Assembly (NCBI RefSeq): GCF_002078875.1
Contig: NC_034411.1
Span: 54,468,486-54,532,485 of the forward strand
Direction: 5' to 3'
Length of the DNA stretch: 64,000 bases
Source of the DNA: Numida meleagris
Lineage: Eukaryota; Chordata; Aves; Galliformes; Numididae
This document shows, one piece after another, positions 49,039 through 61,382 of this stretch (position 1 is the stretch's first letter; each line of letters starts with the position of its first letter). The notes under the pieces are model-generated. The model was not told the DNA's origin, ran no database searches, and saw only the letters and a list, made by a program, of their open reading frames with translations. Position numbers and translations under genes: made by a program.

Positions 49039-49569
49039 TGTCGACGGTTTACGGGCGTTAGGCCCGATTCCGTGACAAAGGGGACGGGGGACCCAAGGGC
49101 CCACGTCCCGGGAAAAGGGGAAAGGGGAAAAGGGTAGGGAGATGGCCCTGAGAGCAAAGAACAGCGGCAACAATCTGAGGAGAAACAAAACTAATTTACT
49201 AAATAAAATATCGGAATGCAAAACAACACACTATAATACAATATAATTACAATTTAAGCTGATAAATTCAATACAGAGAGAGAGAATGTCCCAAAGTCAA
49301 GGTAGGCCTTACTCTACTACCGACGATAAGACGGCTGGAGAGCGAGGTGCTGCCAAGACGAGAGACGGCGGAAAAAGGGGACGAGGTCTCGTGATCTGCA
49401 AGTTTTTATACTGCGAGCTTTTATCTTTTCCCTCCGGCTGGAAAATGGTAACAGAGGAGCAAAGTGCCGTGGGGACTGTAGTAGTCCTTCTCTTCTGAGA
49501 ACCAGGTACATTCACTACATGATGTTATGATGTGGAATACCAATAACCGAAAATCATAAAACCATGACA
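49039..49569 (-). mobile_element. Solo LTR of an endogenous retrovirus
   Basis: A 531-bp element starting TGTC and ending GACA (the ends are inverted repeats of each other), flanked on both sides by the 5-bp duplication ACTGT (49034-49038 and 49570-49574). The - strand is the sense direction: a TATAAAAA box lies at 49410-49403, followed about 200 bases later by an AGTAAA-type poly(A) signal (49200-49195). It has a GC-rich U5-like end. No gag, pol or env lies nearby, so the internal part was lost by recombination between two LTRs. The 5-bp duplication suits several avian retrovirus groups, including ERVL-like and gammaretrovirus-like ones, but not the 6 bp usual for alpharetroviruses. I cannot name the family. 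It lies in the last PEX7 intron in the same orientation as the gene. Confidence 0.9.
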
Positions 49570-51288
49570 ACTGTACATGGATAAGTACTTTGGATTTACA
49601 GGCTGATACTTCCACATTAAGCCCAACACAAGTCTTGCACAATTTCTGCGTGGAAAAAGATATCTGGATGCATGAATGCCCTAATGTAGATAGGTATACA
49701 CAACATTCTCCTTTTTCCAACACACCAGTGCAGGTGCAGCTGTTTGCTTTGAATTCATTATCGTCAATGAGCCTTGTTCCAAGAAGGCTGTGCCATACAT
49801 TGCAGTCACAAAAGAAAGAATGTCCTTTCAGCAGGAACTCAGTTTGACAGATGTATCACACAAAAAGACAACGTATTTAGCCAGACAGTCAAAAACACCA
49901 TCCACTGTAACACTTGGGGCTCTTTCCAACAGGCTTAGAACCAAGATGCAATCACATTCTCAATACAAAGGAAGAAAACCCTTTTTGTCATCTCATTCAG
50001 ATCCATGGCAAAAGCCACACCAACTTCATGGAAAGTTGAGCTGGGCTCCGAGCACGCTGTGAGGTAGCAATCTAAGGCCCTAAAGCATTAAGCTATGCTT
50101 CCTGCTCTCTCTGGCTCCAATTCAGACAGAATCATATCTGTGCACTCACTTGGGATGAAGCTTTAATTCCTAGCAACTGGCCTTTACGCTACTCTTGCTC
50201 TGCCCCAATGAAAAATAACCTGAACCTTGGGATTTTTATTCAATCTGACAAATTGCCCTACACTGTTCACGGCACGGCCTCATGAATAGCTACCGCAGCA
50301 CCCCTGAGGCACCAGAATTAAGGGAACAAACAGTCTGGCATGAAGCTCTTCAAGTCTGCACCAATGCCAAGAATGAGTCCACATGCACTAAGCTAAGTAT
50401 TGTACCAAACTGACACTTTTCTCCCATATTATTTTGTCAGTAGCAGAAATTAGGATGGTTTTATTTTGTCCAGTCAGAATTTCATCTCAAATGAAATAAG
50501 TCATTTTCACCTAAGATAAAAAATGAATTTCACTTTGAATTAGAAAAGAATCTAGATGCAAATAACATCTGCAGCATAGTTAACCAAGTGGCAGTAACTT
50601 CTGTGTCAAAACTATACATTTTAAAGTAAATTATTAACTTTATTTTCAGTTTTCTTCTGCCTTTCTTGCTGGAAAAAAAAAAAACACAAAACAACCAATT
50701 TATACTACATATAACAATTCTCTGTTTATAAAACAGAAATATTTGCAGAGGAGAGAATCCTACCACAACCAGTACGCAAGGAGGTGCCCTTGCCAAAATG
50801 GGTCCCACTCATTCAGATTAATAACTGAAGGTTTTATAATTCTGAATATACATTGAGACTCCTGTGGTACTCCTAGTGTTATGATAAACCAGATTCAGAG
50901 ATCAAGTGTGACGCTAGCAATACTAACCTTAACTTTTCAAGTAGATGGAACACAGCTCCATGTCTTTGTTTGGTATCCTAGACCATTCTCCATTACTCTT
51001 CCTTCCAAAATAAAGCCACCTCATTTTCCACGAGCTTGCCATGGCTTTCAGCTACCTGATTTGGTAATTCTGTCAGTTCTGTCCTCTTCTCCGGCTCAAC
51101 ACAAGTAACTGCTTTATAAATAAATATGCACCTAAAAAGGATTTTACTTAATAAGCATTCAGCCAGATTCACTTTCAAAAGCTTTCTGCGATCTGGTGGC
51201 TGTTATTCAGGATCCAAGTGCTGTAGTCAAGCCTTAACAGAACTGGCTATAATAGGCAAGCGAAAGGTAAATATGTCACGTCTCTTAC

Positions 51289-51388
51289 CTGGCCACATTT
51301 GTGAAGGCTTAAATCTAGTCCACATGTAAATTCAGTATGATGCTCAACCGTTTCCAGCAAAGGGTTAGGCTTGGAAAAGTCCCAGAAT
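51289..51388 (-). CDS. PEX7: PEX7, penultimate coding exon
   Basis: The exon is 100 bp. After a CTGTATAG acceptor it completes a split Arg codon and reads [20 protein letters not shown], then [13 protein letters not shown], up to the donor GTAAGA. This is the region before the last blade of the WD40 propeller, containing the VEHHTEF segment that is nearly invariant in PEX7. The common human disease stop L292X of rhizomelic chondrodysplasia punctata falls in this part of the protein; the bird sequence is open. It joins exon 57038-57093 as TV-R-FWDF. Confidence 0.95.
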
Positions 51389-53993
51389 CTATACAGGGAG
51401 GGAGGGTGGGAAGAAAAGAAAAATCAAACAAACCACAATTAAAGTAATTGAAAGGCCATTTAAAAAATATAATTTGAGATATTGACAAATCTGTTGCTGC
51501 CAGGATGTTTAAAAGAGCAAACTCATCCACTTAGAAAACATAACTAATCATATTCCTGCAAAGCCATCTGCTGATTTGCATAAATTTAACCTCACTGGGT
51601 AAAGCCATCTTTGTCTCTTGTTGCAGAAAGTGAGATCAAAATTGGCATTAAAGACCACCATTTCGGACATTACTAAAACAGAAAAAAATGTAGGATAGAA
51701 TTTTCTTGTTGTATTTCTTGAAAGCTGGATAACTGTATCCCTGTAAGATATCAGCACTAATTATCATTTTTCTCAATATTTGGTATCATTCAGTATGAGA
51801 TGTTTATTTATGGAAAACTACTTGTTCATGTATGACATTGGCCATTCCCAGTCTCCAGTTTGAGACTGTGCTTCTGTAAAACATTATACTTTAGTAACAA
51901 ACATGTACTACAAAGATCAAGTGGCACTATACAATTAATACCACAGTCTAATGATGGCACAAAAGAAAGATTTGTTTTTGTTTTTTTGGGGGGAGGATTG
52001 TACAGTATTGCTTGGAAAAGTCCACAGGCTGCAGAGTACTGCACATTTTGGGGGGCGGCAGCTGTAACCAGATTTTCTACAGTTTTAATTTTCTCACAGT
52101 GGTCAATCAGACGCTTTATTTCTTTTCTAACAATCACAAAGGTCTCTTTGCATTACTCTTATTGGGCAAAGTGACAATAATTAATAAGAACAGTTCATTA
52201 TCAGACTAACTACACTGAACGCTCTTTACGTTCAAACCAATTCAGGTAAAATAGCAAACATTGGAGCCAGCAGGATAAGTTTGTTTAATGTGTAGATGTT
52301 ATTTCCTTAATAAATGACCAAAGTGGTATCAGCACAATGGCTGTGCCATAGCAACAACCCTCTTAAATTTTTCCTAGTACCTGAGATCTAAGATAAACAA
52401 CCTATTTTGCAAGAGAGAGGGGAAAAAAGACCATCTCAGCATTTTCATCCTCACCCATTTGTTCATAAGAAGGTAAGGAACGGTCAAAAATCGTACAGTC
52501 TTAGGACTGGAAACCACTGATGACAATTACATGGTGGCTCTGATACTTTACTGCAGTACAAAGTAAAAAATACTATCTGTAGCCCAGCTTTCAATACTAG
52601 TGTGGTTCTGCTTACTCTTTGTTCCATGATTTGTCTTTTTTCTTTTAATGGAAAGATGCACTTCCAATTAAAAGAAAAACATATATTTAAATACTGCTAT
52701 CGTTAAAGATACATTACTTAATATTTTTAATTACAAATATTTAACATTTATACAAACAGACCTGTTCATTAGAAGAAATGAAAAAGAAAATACACAAATA
52801 TCCCTTGGCAGTATTCTTCAACAATGTTATAGTGCTATTAAAAGAAGCAGAAATTTGTTTTGCTAGATGAAAGAGAACATTTCATTTATGAGGTTGAACC
52901 ATTTGGTGAGTAGCTCCTGTGGTCAACATTTTCCTAACTTTAAGAGAGATTCCACCATCTAATACTTTTTTCAGAAAGCTAGCACATGCAGGCAGGAAAA
53001 TGCCAGTGAATTTGCAAACTATAATAACGTCACATTTATTCATATGTTATAATATTTACCATAAAATTGTAATTCTTGTCTTCTTTAAAAAGAACACACG
53101 TGCTTAACACCAGTCTATGAGTGATTCTGACTTCCACAATTGCAATGAAGTCAAACCATAATCGAAAAGTTACAAACAGTTCTGAATAAGGTTAATTTCA
53201 TCAGCTGTAATGCTCGAGGCTCTGACTACCACTAGCAACTTTGCTACCAATGAAAATTCTTACAACACTGAAGGAGCTACTATCAACTGAGACATTCAAA
53301 TTAACACGTTCTTCTACTGCAGAGGTGTCAGTTTCATGCTGGAAAATGCCAGTGATAAGTATTTTGATTATCTGGAAGATAATTTTTAGTTAAAAAAGAA
53401 TGAGCAATGGAGCAAAGCAAAACATTTTCTCAGTTGAAGAAAAAAACAACAAAAAAAGGACAAGTGACTGAAGTAAAAAAAAAAAAGGAGTTTCTTTTGT
53501 GAGCAGCATTATTCCAGAAGTTCTGAAGATTTTCTTGTGATCCAAGTCATTCAACTTTGTACAGTGATGGGCAGGTGGAGACTGTGGTTCACCTTTAAAC
53601 CTCTTTCAGATTTGCTATCTAGTGCAGAATAACTTCCAACAAAAATTGCCTCTTTACCTCAGCAGCACGATTCTGTGAATATGTTTCAAGATCTGGCTTG
53701 ATACCAGCTTAATGAAGTTCTCCAATTTATCAGATCGTCTGTTTAGATTTGGGCAAGCACTGTCTGTGCTTAATGCAACAAGATCTTTTTATACAGAAGA
53801 GATTCCAAATATATAAAATTATGATTCCGGTAAGAGATGACACTGAAGTTCTTTCAAACTGAATTTTGATAGAGATAAGGCTTAAGAACATGCATGCAGA
53901 CCTAAATAAGTCCCGGAAATGTTCCTGTACTTTGCACATTTCCGGGCATTTTAATGATTCATTTGTGTTAAAACTGATTTTTGAATTAACATG

Positions 53994-54024
53994 CCCCCCC
54001 TTTTTTTTTTTTTGGGGGGGGGGG
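53994..54024. repeat. Consecutive C7-T13-G11 homopolymer block
   Basis: Seven C, thirteen T and eleven G follow directly after each other on the + strand. The C and G runs can pair with the T run as loop. Lengths may be unreliable in the assembly. Confidence 0.9.
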
Positions 54025-54397
54025 TTCTTCCAAATAGTAAGAAGTTTGTCGTGGTGAAAGATCTATTAGACAGAGGACTAAATACAAATCTTTATACTTA
54101 AGTACCAAACAATATAGTTAGCTCCCAGCATGAAGTTGGCATGGGAACTAGTTTGCAATAGCTTGTGCACACAAGCAATCATAATTTTTAAAGGACTGCC
54201 ATGCCATACTGTTCTACGGATTGCTATAAAATGAGGCTAAAAACCAACAAGTCTTGAGTAGATTCAACAAAATATAAAATTAATGCCATGCACTGGAATC
54301 TCAACTTCTCTTGCCTGTTTATATGTTTATCAAGTATTTTTCTTATTAAATTGAAATGTGCAAAGTCTTGCATGTATATAGTCATGTCTTCACCTGT

Positions 54398-54423
54398 GCA
54401 TGTATGTGCAGGTACATACATGC
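54398..54423. repeat. Perfect 10-bp inverted repeat in purine-pyrimidine alternating DNA
   Basis: GCATGTATGT and ACATACATGC flank GCAGGT. The wider stretch, about 54370-54450, is mostly alternating purine-pyrimidine. Confidence 0.88.
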
Positions 54424-57037
54424 CTGTACGCATGCACGTATGTGTACATAGAGAGTATGGTGCATCCACTCAAACTCAGAACCTTCCTAAGAGAACTCTA
54501 CTTCGTACTCCTTCTCGCAAGTGACAGTAAAGGATATGTAGTAGAGGTAATCATAATATTATACTCTTTAGAAGAGACATTCCCCAAGTATTGCTGTGAC
54601 AAGTTTCCCCCCGTTATACATAACATTTTACTTGTGCCACATTTTTCAAAGACTTCCACCTGCCATTCTCTATTTTTTGTTCACTCATGCTAAAACCAGG
54701 AACTAATAATTTTAGGAAACTCCTAAATAATTGCATTTCATCTCTTCAGCTCTGATCCCTCTTCCTCTGGTGACAGCAAGCAATCATTTGGACAGAAGAA
54801 TTATGCCAAGAGTAAAACATGGCATTCTGTGAAAACGTCTCCACTCTCTGCATTTACAGGCATATGAGGTAGGAGCACTCCTCATCTTTGTTGACAGTTT
54901 CACAAATTAAATATCAGAGCTGCAACTACACAATACTTTGCATGAAGCAAAGCTAGACCTTACATGAAGAGCATTAGTGCCAAATGTTAAGGATATAAAG
55001 TTGGTGTCAAAAAGGGGAAGAGCAATGGGATGCATTAAGATCGCTTAAATGCATTGACCATTTATTATGGCGATTATCGATCATACTGCTCAGACAAGGC
55101 CACTGGAAAAAAAACAATCACCACTTTTTATTTTGGACTTTGAAGCTTTTTGAGAAACCATACACTGCAAACCAGCTGGCACTGAGTCAGTAGAGGACGC
55201 TAAATAAGATCACATAAACCTCCATAGACCATTGTGGAGTACTGTATGAGAAGTACGCCCTAGACATAAATAAAATTAGGCATTTTACTTAAGACAGAAT
55301 GCTGATACAGCAGTCCATAAGATTATATACATATGGACAACACAGCACTTAGACTGTCAGGCTCCTGGCAGCAACCACACAACAGAGGATTTCACTGGCC
55401 AGGCACTACCCTTATTACGTTAAGCAAGAGAATAACAATTAAACTTAGGAAAAAGCTCACAAGAACTTATGTCCTTAACAGCTCACTGTACTGGAATGTA
55501 GCAAAGGATAAAGGGTCCTCAGGAAAGAGAGGCTATGAAGGTGGCAACATGCCACTAAGTTTCTATAATCCCCTAAGAGGCTACAGCTGTACAGCTGCAC
55601 ATACACTTACTACCCATTAGTTTCCTCTGCTGCATACAGGTAGCAGTCTGCTTTCACAGTGCCTCTAACATAATGCTGTTCTGCACACACTTCTTTGATC
55701 CTCACACCTTCACTTCTCTTCAGGTTATGGTCACTCCACCCTGACACTTCTAGTTCAAAGCCCTCCTCACTAAGTTATCGAGTCTGTTAGCAAACATGCT
55801 CTTCTCGCCCTACTTTATCAGACAGATCTTATGCCTGCTTTTCAGCATCCATAGCTCAAAAGAGGGCCCTGTGGTTGTAAAAAAAAATAAAATTGTCACT
55901 TCAGTGATTTCTGGTGTGAGGTTTTACAAACAATAATTATTTTCTGTTTTAAAACCATTATTCTTAGCTGAAAGTTGCTTTGCAATCTAAGACTGACACA
56001 ATAGATACGTGTCTATAGGCATAAAGTAATAATCAAATATAAATTCAGGAATTCAGAAATAAATTGGTTTGGAAATGTCCTTTTCCAAACCAATATGCAA
56101 TACTCAATTTTTACAGATTTGAATATATATAAACGAACACTGAGCCTTAATCACTTACTTTATATTAAATTTTAAAGCCTATACTGTTCTGAATTCCCAA
56201 AGTATGTTATATCTGGCATAGCATAAAAAGCAAGCCTGTGGATTAATATTTCACAAAGTGAGATACAGACATATCACAAGCCATACAACTGCAAATGGTG
56301 TAGAGGTTTGCTCTCTCATCAGAGAGAATTTGAAACTGGTGAAGTTGTCCACCTACCCTACAAACAGGTGCAACATCAGCTCTTGAATTGTATGTTTTCT
56401 ATTATGCCAACCTGTACATATTAGGCATTTTAAACACTTTTCTGGAGAAAAAAATAGTTTTCTCCTCTGCTAATATTTCTAACTTACCAAGTGGTTTCAA
56501 CATGGTTCCACTTGTTAAGAAACAGAGAAGCAGCTAATTTGTATCAAAGCAGCCAGCTTTACTATAAAACACTCACCAGTACTTACTAGTTTTACTGGGA
56601 AGCCAAGTGAACATCTAAACAACTTCAGCATACATACTGAGGAACAACACTAAAAGGCTTCCTCAGATACTGTTAAGATCAAAAAACTTTGTTATAAAAG
56701 CTTCAATAACAATAAATCATGGAAACGTACAAAGTCACTCAACTACATTCATTTTAGAGGTTATTACCTTCCTATCAGAGACCACCACAGTTGGGCACAA
56801 CTACATGTGGCAGAATTATGTGAAAAGGCCCACAGAAAGCATCTGTCACTGCAGAGAGGAGTGACTGACCTAGTTTTTAGGGGAAGAGCCCATGTATTTT
56901 CAACATATCTTATGATGTGAGGAAACATCTGGGAGCAACATTAACTGTACTTCACTATGTCCATGCCAGAATTATTTTCTATTGGAAGCAATGTTAAGAA
57001 GGATTATCTATTCTATGCAATAAAAAAATTACTGTAC

Positions 57038-57093
57038 CTCACAGTAAAATCATAGGAGCAAGAGGCCAATAAAGTTGCATGGAAAGGTGAAAA
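57038..57093 (-). CDS. PEX7: PEX7 coding exon
   Basis: The exon is 56 bp. After a CTTACAG acceptor it reads [18 protein letters not shown] plus the first two bases of an Arg codon, then the donor [17 protein letters not shown] across the next junction is the D-strand signature of a WD40 blade and matches human PEX7 closely. It begins in phase 0 after the RRVK end of the upstream exon. The exon is short but conserved in length. Confidence 0.95.
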
Positions 57094-59917
57094 CTGTAAG
57101 AAAAAACAGAACAACTTTTAAAGCAAAAATCATGAGCAGATACAGACTTACAGTAATTAGAAAGTTACCAAAGTTTAACTATTTAACACGATGTTGCAAC
57201 AATACAGACTACATCAACAAATTTCCTCACCATGTTTTCAATTACAGGGAGTGTTCTGAGAGACCCTGGATCAGTTTTCTTTCATTACAGCACTTCTAAG
57301 TAACACTGCTGTAAAGTTAAGAACTTTTAGGACAGTCATAAACACTCAAATTCTGCTTTTGGCTGACAACCTAAGCGTCATCTCATTATACACAGAAAAT
57401 TTTAGAAAAGCTGTGCAACTTCAAAAGTTAAGCTTGAGCTATTGCCACAGCTGCCAAGAGAGCAATGAACATTGTAACATGCAGAACATCGCTTGCTCAG
57501 GATTGCTATGTACAGCCACAAAAAATAGTCTGTGTTTGCATTTGCATTTTCCTCTTCTTTGTAAAGTCTTAGGGATTGTCAGGAACACACTGGGAAGGAC
57601 CCAAGATTTATTCTGGGGAAAGGAACAAGAGAAGAAAGAATAAGGAAAAGACATGTAGGAACTACTAAGAGAAAGGAGAATTTGTGCGCTAATTATATCA
57701 TCATCTCCTGACAACCACAGCACTGAAGCAATCAGCATGTCAATCTGTAGTGATGCTCCAAGTTCAGCAGCCAACAGGTGAACTCAGGAAGGCATGCCTT
57801 ACAAACCATGTTGTGTTATATTTAACACAACCAATCAGCCTCTTCTCAGCCAAGAACAAGGGAGGACACGAAATTAGTAGACAAGTATTTAAAGAACACC
57901 TTCGCTAAGCTGTAAAATTCTGCCAAAGACTTGATTGTTTTTGAATCTGTAATATCAAGTTCACAGTAGCAGGTTTCCCACGTGCCCCCACTGCATATTT
58001 AACCAAACGTTTTCAGATGAAGCAAAAACATCTTTTCAAAGCTGAAAAGCTTTGCCACTGACCTTAAATATCCTAGAAAATTACCATGCAAACAAACAAA
58101 AACTTAGAAGAGGGCTATACATTAGATAATTTGTGTAATGCCTTTCTGCTACAAAAAGAGAGGACATTATTTTAAAACTTCTGTTCCCCTTAACTGTGAG
58201 ATACCATGATTTTATAATCTAAATAGTTGTATATTGTCAGAAAAGACCAACACATTGTGTCCATTCTAACCGCCAATATGTCACAGATCATTCCTCCAAA
58301 TATCTTTTTAGGCAAAGTCAAAGGTGTAGCTATATTTCAGTATGACACTGAAAGCACCTAGGAATATGAGACATCCAAATTCACTAACGCCAAGATCTCC
58401 TCAAAAGGGCTTGAGATGACCTCAGCGTGCTGCTAGTGCCCTGTACCACAGAGAAAGACCACATGCAACTGCAAGAATCCTGACAGTATAATGCTGGGTC
58501 GAACACCCTGCCTGCCTTGGATCTTACAATCAACACAGCCCTCAACAAGTGAACAGAATACAAGAGACAGGCAACTGAAGGCTGTGATTTCATGGTTGGT
58601 TAAAACTAATTTAAGATCGTGCTGCTGCCAAGACTGGTGGCCTTGCCCTTCCTTTCCATCCCAGACTGTATACTTATGCCCCCTCCTTTGTGACACAGCT
58701 TTTAGCTGTGCACTTGAGAGATGAAGAGGGTCAGCTTAGTGATCCAGACAGAAGCTAGCCACTCTAAGGGACAGGACTTCCAGCAACAGCAGTCAGTAGA
58801 GCCAGCCTGCTGCGCAACTTTGTAATTGCTAGTGCCAGCACAGTGGAGGCGGAACGAATGTCTCAATTTGGGTAGCATCCTGGTGTAGCTCATTGTAGCC
58901 TGTTGGTGAGTCAGACCACACAAGCATGGATACACTGTACCACCTCTAAGTGCCAGCCTACCTTCTTAGATCTCACATCCACAGAGGCCATGTCTATTCC
59001 CAATGACAGCTTTGAAAGCCTGCTAAAATGGATTAGAAGTCATATATTCGCATGTACCTCTTCCTTACACAAGTACACATACACAGTCACAACACTACCT
59101 CCTTAAAACCACTTAAGGAATTGACCTCAAAGTTGGGTGTCAAGAAAGTTCTACCGCTAGCCAACTCCTAAGAATCATTTAAAGGTATCTCAGGAAACAG
59201 GAAGCATGACGGGCCACCAAATGGAAACTTACCTAAGATTATGTAAGAATACAAAAACACCCTAATTGGTCAGGCCAACAGTTTTCTAGCCCAGTGTTTT
59301 GACTTCAATAAGGGCAACAGAAGATGCTATATAGAAAGAGACCGTGAATCCAGGGTCCTGTCATCTATTTTTTTTCCATATGATATTTCTAGCTGCTGGA
59401 AGAGTGTTATTAGAGAATCACAGAATCACTGCAGTTAGAAGAGACCCTTACAGATCATCTAATCTATCCTCACTGCTCAATGTAGGGCCAACTAAAGCAG
59501 GTTGCTAAGAGCCACATCCAATTGGATTGTTAATATCTCCAAGGATGGAGACCAATGTTTGAGCAACTTCAAAGTAAAAAAAAAAAAAATGTATTGCTTA
59601 AATGGAATTTTCTGTATTTCAGTTTGTGCCCAATCCTCTCATTAGATACCATTGAAGAGAGGACTAATTCCATAAGTCTACCACCTGATGTGTCAAAGTA
59701 CTTACATCTGTTTGTAATATTTGAAAGCTCATCAATCTGCTAGACATAAAAAAAAAGTTTTAGTGCTAAATTGAACAGTTTTGAACAACTCTACCATCTA
59801 AAATCTTCAACACATTTTTTTCCTAGTTCTTAGCTCATGTAAAATACTATTGCTTGAAGTGCACAATTAAAGCGTAACAATTCACTGATAGGCAACAGAG
59901 AACAAACTGCAACTTAC
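57094..59917 (-). other. PEX7: PEX7 intron, about 2.8 kb
   Basis: Intron with GT (in GTAAGT) and AG ends on the - strand. It contains one CR1 3' end at 59.4-59.55 kb. No other supported feature. Confidence 0.8.
59413..59552 (-). mobile_element. CR1 LINE 3' end fragment
   Basis: On the + strand it begins with AGAATCACAGAATCACTG, continues with AGAAGAGACCCTTACAGATC and the ATCTAATC segment, and ends near CCAAGGATGGAGACC. This is the antisense of the CR1 3' UTR with its tail. It is severely truncated and diverged. Confidence 0.88.
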
Positions 59918-60031
59918 TTTCACTCTTCTGACAGCATAGGTATGACCAAGCAGGATGAACACTGGCTGCCGGACATTTCGCAAATCCCAGCCTTTCAAAC
60001 TGCAGTCAACCGCACCAGTTACCAGCAAGTT
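59918..60031 (-). CDS. PEX7: PEX7 coding exon
   Basis: The exon is 114 bp (38 codons, phase 0 at both ends). It reads [20 protein letters not shown], then [18 protein letters not shown]. It contains a complete GWD motif and the GH dipeptide that starts the next blade, both typical of WD40 repeats. Almost every residue matches human PEX7. PEX7 folds as a seven-bladed propeller, binds PTS2 signals on peroxisomal enzymes such as thiolase, phytanoyl-CoA hydroxylase and AGPS, and docks with the long form of PEX5. The donor is GTAAGT. Confidence 0.97.
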
Positions 60032-60441
60032 CTGATGATTCCACACAACACAGATGCATTAGCACAACTTACTATTGAATTGCAAAGAAGTTAGACAGAT
60101 CGTACAATAAGACAGATCAAAAAACATAGATGAATAAATCATAAATGTGGACTCCAGTATGTAAATTAAAGACAACAGAGAAACATGAACTGTTTCTCCA
60201 CTAAAAAAAATATACTGCCCAGTGAAAGAGTGAGCAAAACTTCAGATCTATTTGACCATTTATCTGTAGAAACAATGTTCTTCAGGAAATGCAGCTAGCA
60301 AATGAGAGTAAAGAAGCAACTAGACTTGCTTTTATTCCCGTATAATTAGAAGATGCATTAAAGTTGCAGAAAAAAAAAAACACCCTGCTACCTAACAAAA
60401 GTGGCTCATGTAGGAAAGCACTTGGACAAACAGGATTATAC
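60032..60441 (-). other. PEX7: PEX7 short intron, 410 bp
   Basis: AT-rich intron between two conserved exons, with donor GTATAA and an AG acceptor. Nothing else is seen in it. Confidence 0.85.
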
Positions 60442-60548
60442 CTCATCATACTTGCACCAGTCACAGCTCAAGATCTCAGCCTGGTGGGCTGGTATCACAA
60501 GTCTGACTCCTGGGGCTTTCACATCCCAAATTCTTAAAGTCTGGTCAC
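60442..60548 (-). CDS. PEX7: PEX7 coding exon, most 5' one in the window
   Basis: The exon is 107 bp. After a TTTCAG acceptor the first two bases complete a Gly codon, then it reads [20 protein letters not shown], then [15 protein letters not shown], up to the donor GTATAA. It carries the RIWD motif closing one WD40 blade and [11 protein letters not shown] of the next, both diagnostic of PEX7. The upstream partner should end in an ASASG-like segment. I did not find it between 60.5 and 64 kb on the - strand, so it lies outside. The five exons seen encode about 147 residues, the same length as the matching part of the human protein. Confidence 0.97.
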
Positions 60549-61104
60549 CTGAAACAAAGAGAAATTCATTCAGCACTGATCAATCGAGTCTGGGACACAG
60601 TTAATCCACTAGTATTTAGGTGACAACCATTTATTAGTTCCATGAAATATAAATTATTATAGGAGGACACTCAGGTCAAATAAAGTATGGATATAATAGA
60701 CAGAGAAGTTAAAGCAACGTGCAAAAGGAATAAGAACTTACTCTTGCTCTTCCTTTAAAAAAAATAATTTCACTTTATTACTAATGCTTTAATTACTCTT
60801 TAAAATTCTGATTTGATTAAAAGGAACCCATGATGGAAGTTGTGTCTAAACATCCATGATTGGTACAGAAAGAATAGATCAATATTGTCTAAACTAAAAT
60901 CTTTGTTTTACAATGCTACCGAAGAAATTTCTCTATCAGCAACACTTCTGAAAACCTTCAAATTGGTTATCATCAGCATGCTGTTTAAATACAAGCATTT
61001 TGATGCTTTTGAAGCCCAGTTGGTCACTCTCCTTAAAAGGTACCGAGGCACAGGAAATCACAGCTCCTTTCAATAATCCCCTGTTTTACTTCCACTATTT
61101 TCAG

Positions 61105-61382
61105 GAGCAAGGATAACTGCTGCTGTCCATACGAAGAGCGCTCCCAGCTATGTCACACTGCGCTCAACTGAAGCCCTAAACATCCCCACGACGGTTATAA
61201 AAACAGTACAGCATATGGCAAGAAGAATCACGACCAGCGGGATCTTGGCAGAAGTGGTGCATGTCCATCCGCCCTCTGCCAACCCTGCCAACCTCAGGAC
61301 AGATTTCACCTCAAGTTTTAAGTCTTCTGGAGATGCAACAACAGACTTCTTAGAAACCTATTACTTTAGTTTCATCAAATAA
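61105..61382 (+). other. Unexplained GC-raised open frame with acceptor-like start
   Basis: On the + strand a frame is open from about 61071 to a TAA at 61380-61382, over 100 codons, in sequence clearly richer in GC and CpG than its AT-rich surroundings. A pyrimidine tract ending TTTCAG precedes 61105, and AATAAA follows at 61439-61444. This would fit a 3'-terminal exon antisense to PEX7. The translation (for example LRSTEALNIPTTVIKTVQ) matches no family I recognise, and the only late Met is at 61215. It may be chance, or an old retrocopy or repeat. Confidence 0.25.

Larger units (their letters stand above)
41448..51288 (-). other. PEX7: PEX7 last intron, about 9.8 kb
   Basis: AT-rich intron with GT and AG ends on the - strand. 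It contains the solo LTR at 49.0-49.6 kb, a G12 tract at 42.09 kb, a perfect hairpin at 47.16 kb and several A/T runs. The flanking exons join in frame and match the human protein without missing residues, so no coding exon needs to be hidden here. Confidence 0.85.
51389..57037 (-). other. PEX7: PEX7 intron, about 5.6 kb
   Basis: AT-rich intron without a nested gene that I can recognise. It holds the C/T/G homopolymer block near 54.0 kb and a Z-DNA-like CATG/TATG stretch near 54.4 kb. Confidence 0.8.

Noticed and set aside
49039..49569. Full provirus around the LTR
   Set aside because: Only one LTR copy with matching target duplications is present, and no gag, pol or env reading is found nearby.
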